A stretch of 64,000 bases of DNA. It comes from Branchiostoma floridae (Eukaryota; Chordata; Leptocardii; Amphioxiformes; Branchiostomatidae). A program made the translations under genes and the position numbers. The notes beneath the pieces were generated by a model. The model was not told where the DNA came from, did not search any database, and was given only the letters and a program-made list of their open reading frames with translations. Each line of letters opens with the position of its first letter. Position 1 is the first letter of the stretch. Location: the NCBI RefSeq assembly GCF_000003815.2, contig NC_049991.1, positions 6,703,390 through 6,767,389 on the forward strand. Reading direction: 5' to 3'. Positions 50,641 to 62,246 of the stretch are shown in pieces.

Positions 50641-53600
50641 TTACCTGGACGTCTTACCTACATCGACGTATCAGAAGACAGAACCTTTCTGATAAGTTAT
50701 CAAAGATTCGATCAACACTTTTACCATGATTTGTCCCACCAGGAATTTAGATGAAACATTTAACTACAACTGTACGTTGAAACTTGCACTGTGGTTCAGA
50801 GAATGTTTTGAAAATCAGAATGTCTTTTTGAACTTGTATGGTGCCAGATTCCTTACCGACTGCTGTGTTCATTGTGACGTCATAAAAGTAGTCATCATTT
50901 CATTTTATTACCCGAGTCAAGAGCTGGAAGTATGTGTCTTGATGGCTTCGTGTTGAGGGTCTGGCTTTGTTGTAAAGGTTACATTCTTTGAAAACAATTT
51001 TGGTATCCAACACTTACGAGTTTCAACAAACTCATTTTTACATGACAAGAATGACTTGGGTTGAGAGGGTATGTTTAGGGTTTGTTATTGTTAAGGACAT
51101 GCTTTGGCCAGTCTAAATGTAATTGCAGCAGCCAGCCAAACTACTACTGGCCCCTATACCAGTTGCTAGTCAGACAGCACAAGTGCAAACACTGGCAATG
51201 ACGTACTTTTTTTTTGAGGACCATTTCTCAAGCTCAGTACGAGACTAATAGTAAAGATTTATCGTTCTCTTATCAGCAGAGAATTCTTTTTTGCGGCAGA
51301 GCTAAGAATTCTTTATCACTAATATTCCCTAAACTGAAACCTTTGCTTTGACGTAACACCTTTCCCACGGTGCGGCCATGATAGATCTAAAACGAGTTCA
51401 ATGAGGCAACAAAAGACTGTCCATCATAGTTAGCACCAACGATACCCTGGCAATTAGACCAAGAGAATGGCTGCATGTCCGTCAAATATTTGCATTATGA
51501 TGTATTTATTTTACAACTCTTAAAAGGGACAATGGGATCAGTCTTCGCTTCTCTTCTCTAAATTGTCATTTTTTTGGGTTATAATATTTATCATTTGATC
51601 TTAAATTGTGAAAACCTGTGTGGTTTGGGTGAAAACTAAATGGCAGCTGATTTTAGAAACAAGTTTTGTCTGCCTCATTGCCCTTGTCTTCGATCTATCA
51701 TGGCCGCTGCGTGAGAAAGGTGTATTAAGGATAACAGTATCTCCCTGGGCATTTACAGTTAAGGCCAAACCAAATTCATTTGTTGTTTCTTGGATTTTTT
51801 TCAGAAAAAAATTGGGCTGACAGGTCTAAAAAAATTTGTGGTGAAGAAGATATGCTGAAATAGCATAAGAAACAGTCTGTGGAGTCTAATGGCATGTTTT
51901 GTACAATGAATGCCTTTGACTTGTTACATATGCTGTGAATAAATGGCATTGTTTTTAGGCTGGAATTATGTCTGAATGGTTATATTTACAAGTCTGTGAT
52001 AGCAAAACCTAAATTTTTTGTCAGTACTTTTTTTGAAAATGACAAAATGGATAGGTCAATTCGAGATGCAACAATTAGAATTTGTGAGGCCTGAATTAAT
52101 CTGCTGTGGGCAAACTTGGTTCCTGGTAAGTGAACTTTTTATCACTTCTATGGTTAACAATAATGACAGACATCTGCATTGGTACTTCACTTGGATTTTA
52201 TTTTCAACTCCTGGGCAAAACTTTATTCCTCTGAAGGCGTTGGTTGCAATCCATCCCTCAGTTCACCATGCTGAATTGCGTTGCTTGATGTCACGACAGC
52301 TGTCCATCAACAGTTGGCCTGGTTTTCAGCCCTGGGTTAACTTTAGTTTAATACCTTACCTTTTCATCTCCGCCAAGTTGAAAGTAGTCGTCTCTCTCTA
52401 TTTGCACCAGGCCTTTAGAAATTAACTGCATTAAGAACTTACCATTTTCTGCACACAGCTCTACAGAGAAGTCATCTTGTCTCTCCTTTTGGTTAGTGGG
52501 AAAATCATGATTCTTAAGTCAAAATGCAAGTAAATAGGAGAAAAAAAATGTGTGAATCAAATCTGGCATCTCTATCAACGCCCAGCCCTTTGATCGCTGT
52601 ACTTCCACGAGTGTTTTTAACAGAAATGGTGCACGACAAAACAAAACCTTGCCTCCCGTTAGTGAGATGATTACACTGACACTGGACCAATGTATAAAAA
52701 GCATATAAAAAGTGCCGTATAAACTATATTTTGTGTATGAATGTAAATAGGAATTTCCCCTGAAACGGTTGTTTTGGTTAACTCAACCTCGTTTGCAAAA
52801 TGTCCCTGTAACTTTCCAAAAAAAATCTCAAAACAAGTATGTTCAGTGTCCCATGGAACTAGCTTGTATGAGCTACCCAGTAAAAATAAAATGTCGAGTG
52901 AGTCAGCGACCACTGCTTTCTTAACAATACCCGTTTTAACTAATGCTCAGTGAGATCATTTTCTCCCCCCTCCCTTGTCAACTTTTGTGTCATCCCGGTT
53001 GGAAAAAATAATCTACATTTGAGGGCCCGTGGCAGTGCATGTAAAATAAAATAAAAGCAGGTGAGTGGAGGATTGTGGGTTGCTTCTTACATTTTACACA
53101 AAACAAGGGTGAAACCAGCTACAGGGTGAAAACAACCACATCAAATGTGGTTTCGTGATGCGCTGAATCTGCCGTTGAATCCGCTGTTTAACTTGAGCCG
53201 GAACAAGTGACACTTTGGTCTAAACGCCATCTCTTTTTAAACATGGAAAGCCAAATAGGGTTTGAATTTAGATCCAAACTTGGAATTTATTACAATTGGT
53301 ATGTAGGGATTTAAAATTTTTTGGTACCGAATTTTCCCCCTCTTGCAGGAAAACCTTTTAGAATAGATTGTGTGAAATGATTTGCTTTTAAGTCAAATAT
53401 ATTTCACAGTAGCAGCCATGAACAGCAAATTTCCTTTTTTGTTTTCAAGTCAATGAGGTTTTTTTGGTCAAACTCCGGTAAGAAATTAGAATTTGTGACG
53501 ATAAAATTTGGGATACGGGCCAAACAGGAAATGGTTTTCAATAATACAATTCTGGAGTTGGGGCTTCTTGTGCACTGAGGGCTGCCATCCCTTTGGTCTC

Positions 53601-53942
53601 TCCAAACGTGCTGACTGCTTTTGGCACTCTCTCCAAACTGCATCCCATTTGCAAGGAGTCGAAACTGCAAGGGGTGCTGCTGTACTGCAAGCCTTGATTT
53701 GCTCTGCATTTCGTGTTTGCAGCGCTCTGTCTGCTATCTCCTACAGCAGCTCACTGCCCTCCCTGACTCTCTCTCCACTCTCTCTGCCAAGACTGCTCTG
53801 CACTCGACTGCAATGGCAGTGCCAGCAGCCCGTCACCCCAATTTCTGCTAATTTCCGCCTCGAGAGCACCATTTCACCACACCAATGCATTTCTAACTGC
53901 TCCTATGACATGAAAAATAACAGGTACATATGTTAACATGGT
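50641..53942. other. Intergenic interval between UBFD1 and SRSF2
   Basis: The two genes are convergent here. I see no credible exon; the open frames are short and without domains. An AATAAA at about 51937 on the plus strand is an alternative 3' end for an upstream transcript. Confidence 0.5.
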
Positions 53943-53948
53943 TTTATT
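53943..53948 (-). terminator. Polyadenylation signal of SRSF2
   Basis: AATAAA on the minus strand, 536 bp after the SRSF2 stop codon. Confidence 0.6.
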
Positions 53949-54483
53949 CAATCACTGAGAAATGGTAAGAAGGGGTACAGGTTTACATGCTGAAAAACTG
54001 GTTAACACAAAACCACTGATCTCCTTTTAAAGAGTTAACATTTTTACAGCTGCTGGGAAGACTACAGAAAAAAATTACACTACAATGATTATCATACCTT
54101 AGCCCACTAAAACATCACAATAAGAATGCTTCTAAAATGTCCTGTTGACAAGAGTGGTTAAACCAAGACTTTGACACTTATTCACGCACATTGGATCATG
54201 ACATTTGTCATCTTTTCACTTCATGAAGGAAAGACTTCTCATTTTTGTAATTCTACACCTGTTAAACACACTACAATCTTTGCTTGCAATCCTCAGGTGA
54301 AAAGCATGGGTGAAACAGGAATGGAACAGTTAGAATGCCAGTGAAAAACATTCAATAACCTTTTTCATAAACTGGTCATCAGTTACTGGTCAGGAAACCA
54401 GGAACGTCATGTTGTATGTTTGTCTCTCAGTAGTTGGTCAGTTGAGCTCCGACGGAGGGAGTCACCCGCCCTGGGTCCAGGCT

Positions 54484-57400
54484 CTACGACTTCGACCTAG
54501 AGCGGGAACGTGACGCGGCGTGGTTCTCCTCCTGCTGTTGTTCCACTGGCGTGTGGCTGCGTGACTTGGGGGTTCCGGACCTGGAGCGGGACTTGGATCG
54601 GCTGGGCTTGCTGCGGGACCGGCTGCGGGAGCCGCGGTGGCGACTACGGCTGCGGGACCTGGAGCGGGATCCTCTTCGGTTGGGGCTGCGGGAGTAGGAG
54701 CGTTGCCTGTAGCGACGACCTCTGCTTCGGGAGCGGCTGTGGGAGCGACTCCGGCTGTACCTGCGATGAGAGCGAGACCGACTCCTGCTGCGAGAACGGG
54801 AACGACTGTAGCGGCCTCCGGATCCTCTGTAGCTGTCCAACAATGGGGAAGTGAGACAGAAAATTAAGCACATTATTCCCACCTAGACAACTTTTCTCAG
54901 AATAAATCAGTAAGTGTGTGTGTGTGTGAGTAGAGCAAAGTTCCTACTAGGACAGCCTTTTTTCTGGAGAAAACCCTGTTGCTTATTACTCACTACAAGA
55001 AAAATATTTAGCTCCAGATCAATGCCATTTAAGAAGAATACTTCATAAAACTTGGACAAAATAATTCCCCAGTTTATGCAGTTTAAACGATTCTATGAAG
55101 AATGCCAGACCGCCTGCTGTGGTCATATCTTCGCCACTCCATACATGGTTTGCAGTAAGCAGTACATGGTTTGCATCACCCAAAGTTGGCCCTTCGTACC
55201 TTAAACTGAGAAAAAATAAACTTTGTTTGGTCACTTGAACTTTTTTTCTGCATTCCAGCTATACCTTCAAGCCAAGCTTAATCTTAGTAATAGCAATCAA
55301 AGACTCTTCTTGCAGAGCAAACTATTTATTATGTATGAGTATAAGGGCCACACATACAACAAAATTGTTATGGTAGCAACAAGGTTAACTCAATTTCCAA
55401 AGGCTTGATAAGTGCGATCACTGACGAGTTAACACACAGGCTTGATAAAGTGTGAACACTGATGAGTATTCACACAGGCTTGATGCGTTTTATCACTGAC
55501 AAGTAATCAGGGCTCTCCCCAGAAATTTTTAGGGGAGTGGTGCTGGGTTATAATGAAGCTTACGGCGGTCAACGCCACGTGCAGCGTCACAGGCTATGAG
55601 TGGGAGTGGTCCGGAGAGTGTGATTCCCCCCACCCCCTCCTCCAGAGAAGCTGTATAACAGTTGCACTTTGCCTTAATGAATTTGCAATTTTATGTCTTC
55701 TCCTGAAACTAAAGCTGTAAAATCTTACTGACTAAAAGAAACAGAAAATCAAGCCCAATTAACTTAAGTACAAAATTTTAATAAATGACAATTTGAAATC
55801 CCCCTGTAAAGAACATCATGTACATGTTGCAAGTAAGTATACTCTCAATGCAAACTATAAACCAAATCTATTGAAAATGTATGAAATACAACTTGACATG
55901 ATATTAAAACAACAATATTAAAACACATTGGCATAATAAAAATTAAAAAAAAAATAAAAATAAAGTACAATTTTCCACAACCCCATAGCTGAGAAGCCTC
56001 CTTGGGAAGGGCATAATTACAACCAAAAAAGTCTAGGCTATATTTTTAATGAATATTGTCACAAAGACAGCTACAAAACTGCTTGTAAATCATTCCAAAA
56101 TATGTTTATTTTGAGCAGGTAACTCTTCCCGCCAAAAATAACAATATATAATGCAATCCTAATTTAAACCAATCAGAGGGCAGAGAATCTAGGGCTAACC
56201 AATCAGAGCTTAGAAATGGCATCATGTGACCTCATGCATATTCATTACCCTCATTGAAAATGGCTGCCGGCAAGCCAGGCCTCGGCTAGAAATACAAATT
56301 TGTACGAGCTACTAGCGGCCAAAATGCAGCTTATCTTTGACAAATAAACAAAATTTTGATGAAAGAAGAAAGCAAGGAATGGATTTTTACCAAGGTCGGA
56401 AAGAGATCACTGCAAATAACAGTTTAGGAGTCCTCAGCTCTTAAAAATGCGCTGACCATGTGCTGACAGGTCTGCTCTTTATTTTTCTATCGGTTTTCCT
56501 TTGATTTCGTCTTGAAAAACAGGTTTTTAATGAGGTTGACGTATACTAAAGTCACCGACATCTATTGTTTACAAGCATAACAAGAAGACATAAACAAAGG
56601 ATTGTGATTTTTCACGCTAGATACCACCCTACCCCACGCCAGCTTCAATGAAAACAAAGGATTTATTGTGAATCTCCCGAGAAGGCTTGCCGATTTCTTG
56701 GTCAAATTTGAGCAGAGTTTTGCTAGTTATCCCCGAAAATACAAAGAGAAAACACTAGATTTACAAATCGGGGGAGTGGCGGGAGAGTTTTTGGGAGCGG
56801 CGCTGCGCCGTTCAGTAACGCTCTGGGGAGGGGCCTGAGTAATCACACAAGGCCTACTTCTGACTACATTTTGACAAAAAATCCACAATAATGCAGAATG
56901 CTTGAATTTTTTTCATGCTAGTTATCATGTAAACTAACCAGCCCATAAAGATTGATTTGATACTAAATTTTGCATCAGTTTTCAATTTAAGCAAGCTGGA
57001 TTTCTTTTTGTTGGGGGGATACAGACAGTACTATGCAGACACTACTACTACTTTTGTCAGTCTATGCAGACTATGATGCTATACAAGTGAACAAAAATGA
57101 CAATGGAGACTACAATACAAAAAGTAACAGACAAGTCGACAAGTTATCAGTTACAGACAAAGGAAATTTCTATCCATGCTGAGAGCAAGAGTAATCATGG
57201 GTGTGAAATCAATTCATAACTACTTTCAATCCTGATTTTCTCATCTTTTCTGAACTGAAACAGAAATTGAGGCATCATGTACAAGTTACGTGCGTTCACG
57301 GCCAAATAAGCAAACATTAAGTGACGAAAGAACAATTGAACATTTTCACACGTGTACAGCAAGCGCTGTTACATCCGGGTTCTTGTGGCGGGAACATGCT

Positions 57401-57950
57401 GTGAGGGGTGATGACGTCGCACCACGCGCGTGGCCGCCATGTTTATTCTGTCTCATGCAAGATTTCCAATTTTTCAGCAAACTTTTCGTGCAAACCACAA
57501 GCTCACAACTAATTCCAGCATCATTTAGCATCGATAGAAATGGACTAAGACTTATACAGAAGGTAATTTGAGGAAACTTTTAGAGTTTTGGTCAACAGGA
57601 ACTAGTATTTTAAGACAAAAAGCTTACCGGGATCTCGGGGGTGGTGCTCGGCGGTAAGGGTCAGTGGGCCTGCCGTAACGGGCCATCTGAACCCGCACTT
57701 CTCGGCCGTCTAGGATCGTCCCGTCCAGCGCATCTAGTGCGTCTTCGGCATCCCTCTTATCGTAGAAGCGGACGAAGGCGAAGCCACGGCTCTCTCTGGT
57801 GAAGCGGTCACGGGGAATGTAGCAGTCCCCAACGTCGCCATATTTCTCAAAGACGCGTCGAAGGTCCTCCGGCGTTGTCCTGTAGGTCAGGTTGTCGACC
57901 TTCAAGGAGTACATCCGCTCGATATCCGGCGGCGGAGGCCCGTAGGACAT
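54484..57950 (-). CDS. SRSF2: SRSF2 (SC35), serine/arginine-rich splicing factor, 2 exons
   Basis: Exons are 57628-57950 and 54484-54826, joined in phase 2, giving 221 residues, the same length as human SRSF2. The N-terminal RRM (about residues 14-92) has the RNP2 motif YSLKVDNL and RNP1 RGFAFVRF. A Pro/Arg hinge (APPPRSR) at the exon junction leads to an RS domain rich in SR and RS dipeptides from about residue 115 to the end (SRSRSKS). The protein binds exonic enhancers and recruits spliceosome components in nuclear speckles. The first five residues MSYGP match the human N-terminus. The single intron contains a 1.3-kb hAT-like element. Divergent partner 346 bp away: MFSD11, as in human. Confidence 0.97.
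55510..56837. mobile_element. 1.3-kb hAT-like non-autonomous element
   Basis: AGTAATCA is repeated at both borders (55502-55509, 56838-56845), the 8-bp duplication expected of hAT elements. The ends GGGCTCTCCCCAGA and the complement of AGGCCCCTCCCCAGAG are an imperfect inverted pair. No transposase frame is present. It lies in the SRSF2 intron. Confidence 0.7.
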
Positions 57951-58296
57951 GTCGGCAACCGTTCTGGACCCTATATTGACGGAATATTGCCCAGAAGTGT
58001 GCGAAGAAAAGACGATGAAAACGGATGCAACCTACTGTTCGTACAGAGCTCTCTTCACTATGGCGCGCCTTCTCCTCCAAATGATACGTCACTGACGCTC
58101 ATTAAGTCTCGTAATCCGCCGAAGATACCGAAGTTACCCGAACTCATCCGAAATAGCTTCGTCTGTTTCCGATACAAACCTCATTAAATCTCGTAAGTCA
58201 CCGGAGAATACCGAGCCATTCCGAATATTCCCAAAGTTACTTCGGCACAGCTCGTAAGACGTCGGGAGCTCACCTTGTTATCACATGACAGTCAAC
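57951..58296. promoter_or_regulatory. SRSF2/MFSD11 bidirectional promoter
   Basis: 346 bp separate the opposite start codons. It contains ACGTCACTGACG at about 58085-58096. Two 83-bp-spaced units begin CATTAARTCTCGTAA and share GCCGAAGATACCG / ACCGGAGAATACCG, with a third partial (GCTCGTAAGACGTCGG) near 58250. The MFSD11 start is in the YY1-like context CAACATGGCGGAC. Confidence 0.65.
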
Positions 58297-61200
58297 ATGG
58301 CGGACATGAGGACATTCAATGTTGTGGTTCTCGGGTTTTCTTTTATGTTCATCTTTACCGCCTTTCAAACGGGTGGTATGATTGAGGTAAGTGTTAGCCA
58401 TATGTCTTGGCCGCCCTTGCGACAATCTTGAGATACAAAACGTTGACATGCACGTAAAACCCTGCCCTGAAAGTGCAACCACTCTCTCAACTCTAGATCT
58501 GTTCTTGAAAATCTTGTTTGTGAAGTTTTGTATTTGACTGACTGAAGTCCACAAAACATACGAAGCATGTGAGGTAACTGTTTAACTAGCAGTATTACAC
58601 ATGAATATATGTCATTAGATGGTGTGTAGGTATGCATTATGATGTTATATCGATATATAAGTCGTGCAGAAGAGGGTAATATAATTCTTCAGTGCAAGGA
58701 GGTAACCTCCTTGTTCAGTGTTAGAGTCCTTGGATCAGTTCTTCTAAATTTAATTTGCAGAAGTATTACTTCTGTTAATTGACTGCAGTGCTATTTGTTA
58801 GTGTCAATACATGATGTTTACACCACCTCACCTGACTCCTTCCTCTTTTACCAAGTGGCATTATTACTTAGCCTGATTTAATCGCACTTCTTAGGCCCGT
58901 CCTACATGCCTACAAGCTCCAGATAGCAGGGTTTGCGCTATACAGACTAATTATTACTGTAGTGTAGAAATCCTAATTGAGATTTGAACCGTAGAAGAAG
59001 TGGAAGTTACGTACTCGAAATCTTTGCATGTCATACCGCACTGAAGATGCGACACTAGGTAACATTGCTGCTGCCGAGTCATTTGATAGTCTGTGTTTGC
59101 TAGTAACGAATTTCATGAATGAATAACAAATCATGTAACCAAATTACTTGTCTTGCTGCCATTTTAGTCATAAATGTATGTTTTGCATGATAATTAAGTC
59201 CAAGATAACACAAATTTAATCAAAAAGGCCTTCATGTGTTGAAGATACCTAATGTATGTAGTCTACTGTAACTTCGACTTTAACCATACCAGTTTATATA
59301 CTTAAATAGTGTACAGCAAACACTTTATTTCTAACATGCCAGTTTTGCTCACTTGACAGCAAACTGTCATCCAAAGTGTCCTTAAGGAAGGCAACTTCCA
59401 AGGAGGCAGTGGTTATGTCAGGTAAGATTACAACTTAAGGTTTAAATGTGAAACCACCAGGAGGTTCCTTTAGACTGGAGGTTTATACGTTGCACTGCTT
59501 TGTATGTAATTGTACTTGAATGCCGCCCCTCCTGCTAGCAAACTGTGATCCAAAGTGTACAACAAGAGGGACTGCTTGAAGGTGCCAGCGGCTATGTCAG
59601 GTGAGCTTTTAGGTATAGGAGGGAGTACATTGTCCTATACTATAGTACAACTGATACTAACTTTTCTAGCAGTTCAACTTAGGACATGCAAGCAAAAATT
59701 GGAAGCATCGAATGTTGATAGAAATGTGTGTACTACTACTAGTACATGTACTAGTATGTCCTGTCATGGAAAGATATTTCATGGGTCTAAATTTGTCTGT
59801 TGAAGAGGCAGGCATGTTTAAACGAAACTTTGAATCTCCTTTTACAGTTTGGCGATCATCTACTCCGTGTTTGCGCTGGCCAACTGGGGCGCTCCGTCCG
59901 TGGTGAGCGTGTTTGGTCCGCGCTGCTCCATGGTTATCGGAGCTGTCATGTACTGGTGAGGATATATCCGCTGTTCAAATCGATATATTAGCTACATGCA
60001 AGTTTTAGATTTTAAGTGTTTCATCAGAGAGAACATACTGTCTTAAAGGTTCTTCTTTGTTGGTAAAACAAGCAGATTCATTATTTGAACCTCACAATTC
60101 AGGTCATGCACTGCATAGTTCAAAGGTAAGTGCCCCAGCCCCATTCTTGTGTAGGCTGTTGGCAAAGTACTTACAATGTATTTTACTGCCCGCAAAGAGT
60201 TCAACCTGTGAACAAACTTTTTTCATTATAGTTTTTTTTATAGGAAGGAGAATTGAATTGTTATATCTGGATTGGTATTCTTCTTCCAGGTCAGTCTGAA
60301 GTAGGGACTTAAACTGAATACACACTGTTTCTGTTCAGCACACATGTTTATGTGTAATTTTCCCTGTTTAAGGAGGGATACATGTACAGATCTAGACCAG
60401 TGAACAATTCAATATCAATGCTGATAATTATATGTTGTGTTTTTTTTTTCTAGCCTGTTCATTGCAGTGTTCATTTACCCCATGGTCTGGGCACTGTACT
60501 TGGGGTCTGTGCTGATAGGACTTGGAGCAGCAGGTATAAATAGTTTACTGTATAAAGCAGGGTTCTAGCCAGTGTCCGTCCTTCCATCCTTTGATGGAAT
60601 TTTTCTATTGGGCACAGCCAAAAATTTCGCCCATTCTGTCCTCTATGGTCGTCATGTATAAGATATTAAAACAGATACCATTGAACCAAGTACAGTCTAC
60701 AAGCAAAATTTGCCCATGCATCAAAAAGCAGGAAACAGTGTTTTAGAGGGATTGGATTTTAAAATTTTCCAGGCGGAGCATGGTCCCAGACCCTCCTACT
60801 AGGATCGTGTAATTTTAGTATTGACATATTATAGTATACAGTGATTGTTGTATGCGGTGTTTACTACAATGTGGTCCCAAATATAAAAATATAGATGCGC
60901 AATATATACAAAATGGAACATCACTGAAGCTTCGATGGAAATAAAAGACCAGTTATGTAAAAACAGTCTCTTTATTCAGTGACTCGCCAATCTGATAGAA
61001 ATGTCTAATATTACTCTCTTTGAACTTTCAATATTATATTTAAAGGTATGAATGTTTAAAAATCTGAAAATTCATCCATGATCATCAATTTCATTTTTAA
61101 TGTGATTGTGAATGTTCTGACATGACAATTGCACATGTATATATCAGTAATCTTTCACATGCAAGTATGAATCTTTGTAATGTTTTATAGAGTTGTATAA

Positions 61201-62214
61201 TTTTTTCCAGTGATATGGACTGCACAGGGAAGCTTCCTTACTACCAACTCCACCCAGGAAACTATTGGACGGAACAGTGGCATCTTTTGGGCACTGCTAC
61301 AGTGCAGGTACATGTACATGTTTAGTAGGATTTCAAATTGGAGCTCTATGATAAGGGTTGCCTAAGCATTTTCTCAAATGTTATGAAATTGTCATGAACT
61401 ACAAGCCTGGATACCACCCGTGTAGTACATTGTAGTTAGCTCCTATGTTCGCTTCTGCTACCCGTCTGGAGAACTGCAAGTTCAAACTTTTATGTGGTTG
61501 CATCAGTTAATGAGGTCAGGGCTCGAAATACTTTTTTCTTCATTCAACATTCAAAATTACCTGCACCAGACAAATTTTACCTGCACGACTCTGAATTTAA
61601 GAACTTTGGATCAAACTAAAATTGTTCAGGTCCAACCTTTGCAATTTTTTTCTATTATATTAGGTGGTAACAGTTAGTGTCGCTAAGAACAATCCACATG
61701 CACCTACATCATAGGGCATGTATGTATAAAACCCAGTACATGAACCAGTACAGGTTAGGTGCAGGTAGACACCAGAAATACCTGCACAGCTCCAATTTTA
61801 CCTGCACTAACCTGCATATGCAGATGGTATTTCGAGCCCTGGAGGTGAATTAAGGGATGGGTTCTAGAGCGCTCATTTGAATGGCAACAGGCCCTCCTGC
61901 AAGCAGGTGTTGGAATGCCTGTTTGAAGGAGCGCTCGAACCCATTCTTTAATTCGCTCATTTGTGGGGACCAATCAGTACCCTCGTCCAAAATTTTGACA
62001 ATTCCAGACGGAACAGCAGTGAAGCGACTGTATGTAGTGTATAATGAAAGTCAGAACGAGAAGCGACAGTATATAGTGCATAATAAACGTCGGAGCAAAC
62101 AAATTTCCGGATGGTACCTAGGCTAGCCAACCACCATGTGAAAACAAACAAATCTTATCTGACACACATTAATCACTGATAATGTGAAATAGACTAAATT
62201 TATGTAGTATATTG

Positions 62215-62246
<32 letters not shown>

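Noticed and set aside
54510-54867. Plus-strand Gly/Ser/Cys-rich and Ala-rich open frames
   Set aside because: They are shadows of the SRSF2 RS domain on the other strand.
55998-56005. CCTCCTTG as a sixth micro-palindrome
   Set aside because: There is no CAAGGAGG partner and no 7-bp duplication nearby. Coding matches in UBFD1 (45940) and MFSD11 (59399) were rejected for the same reason.
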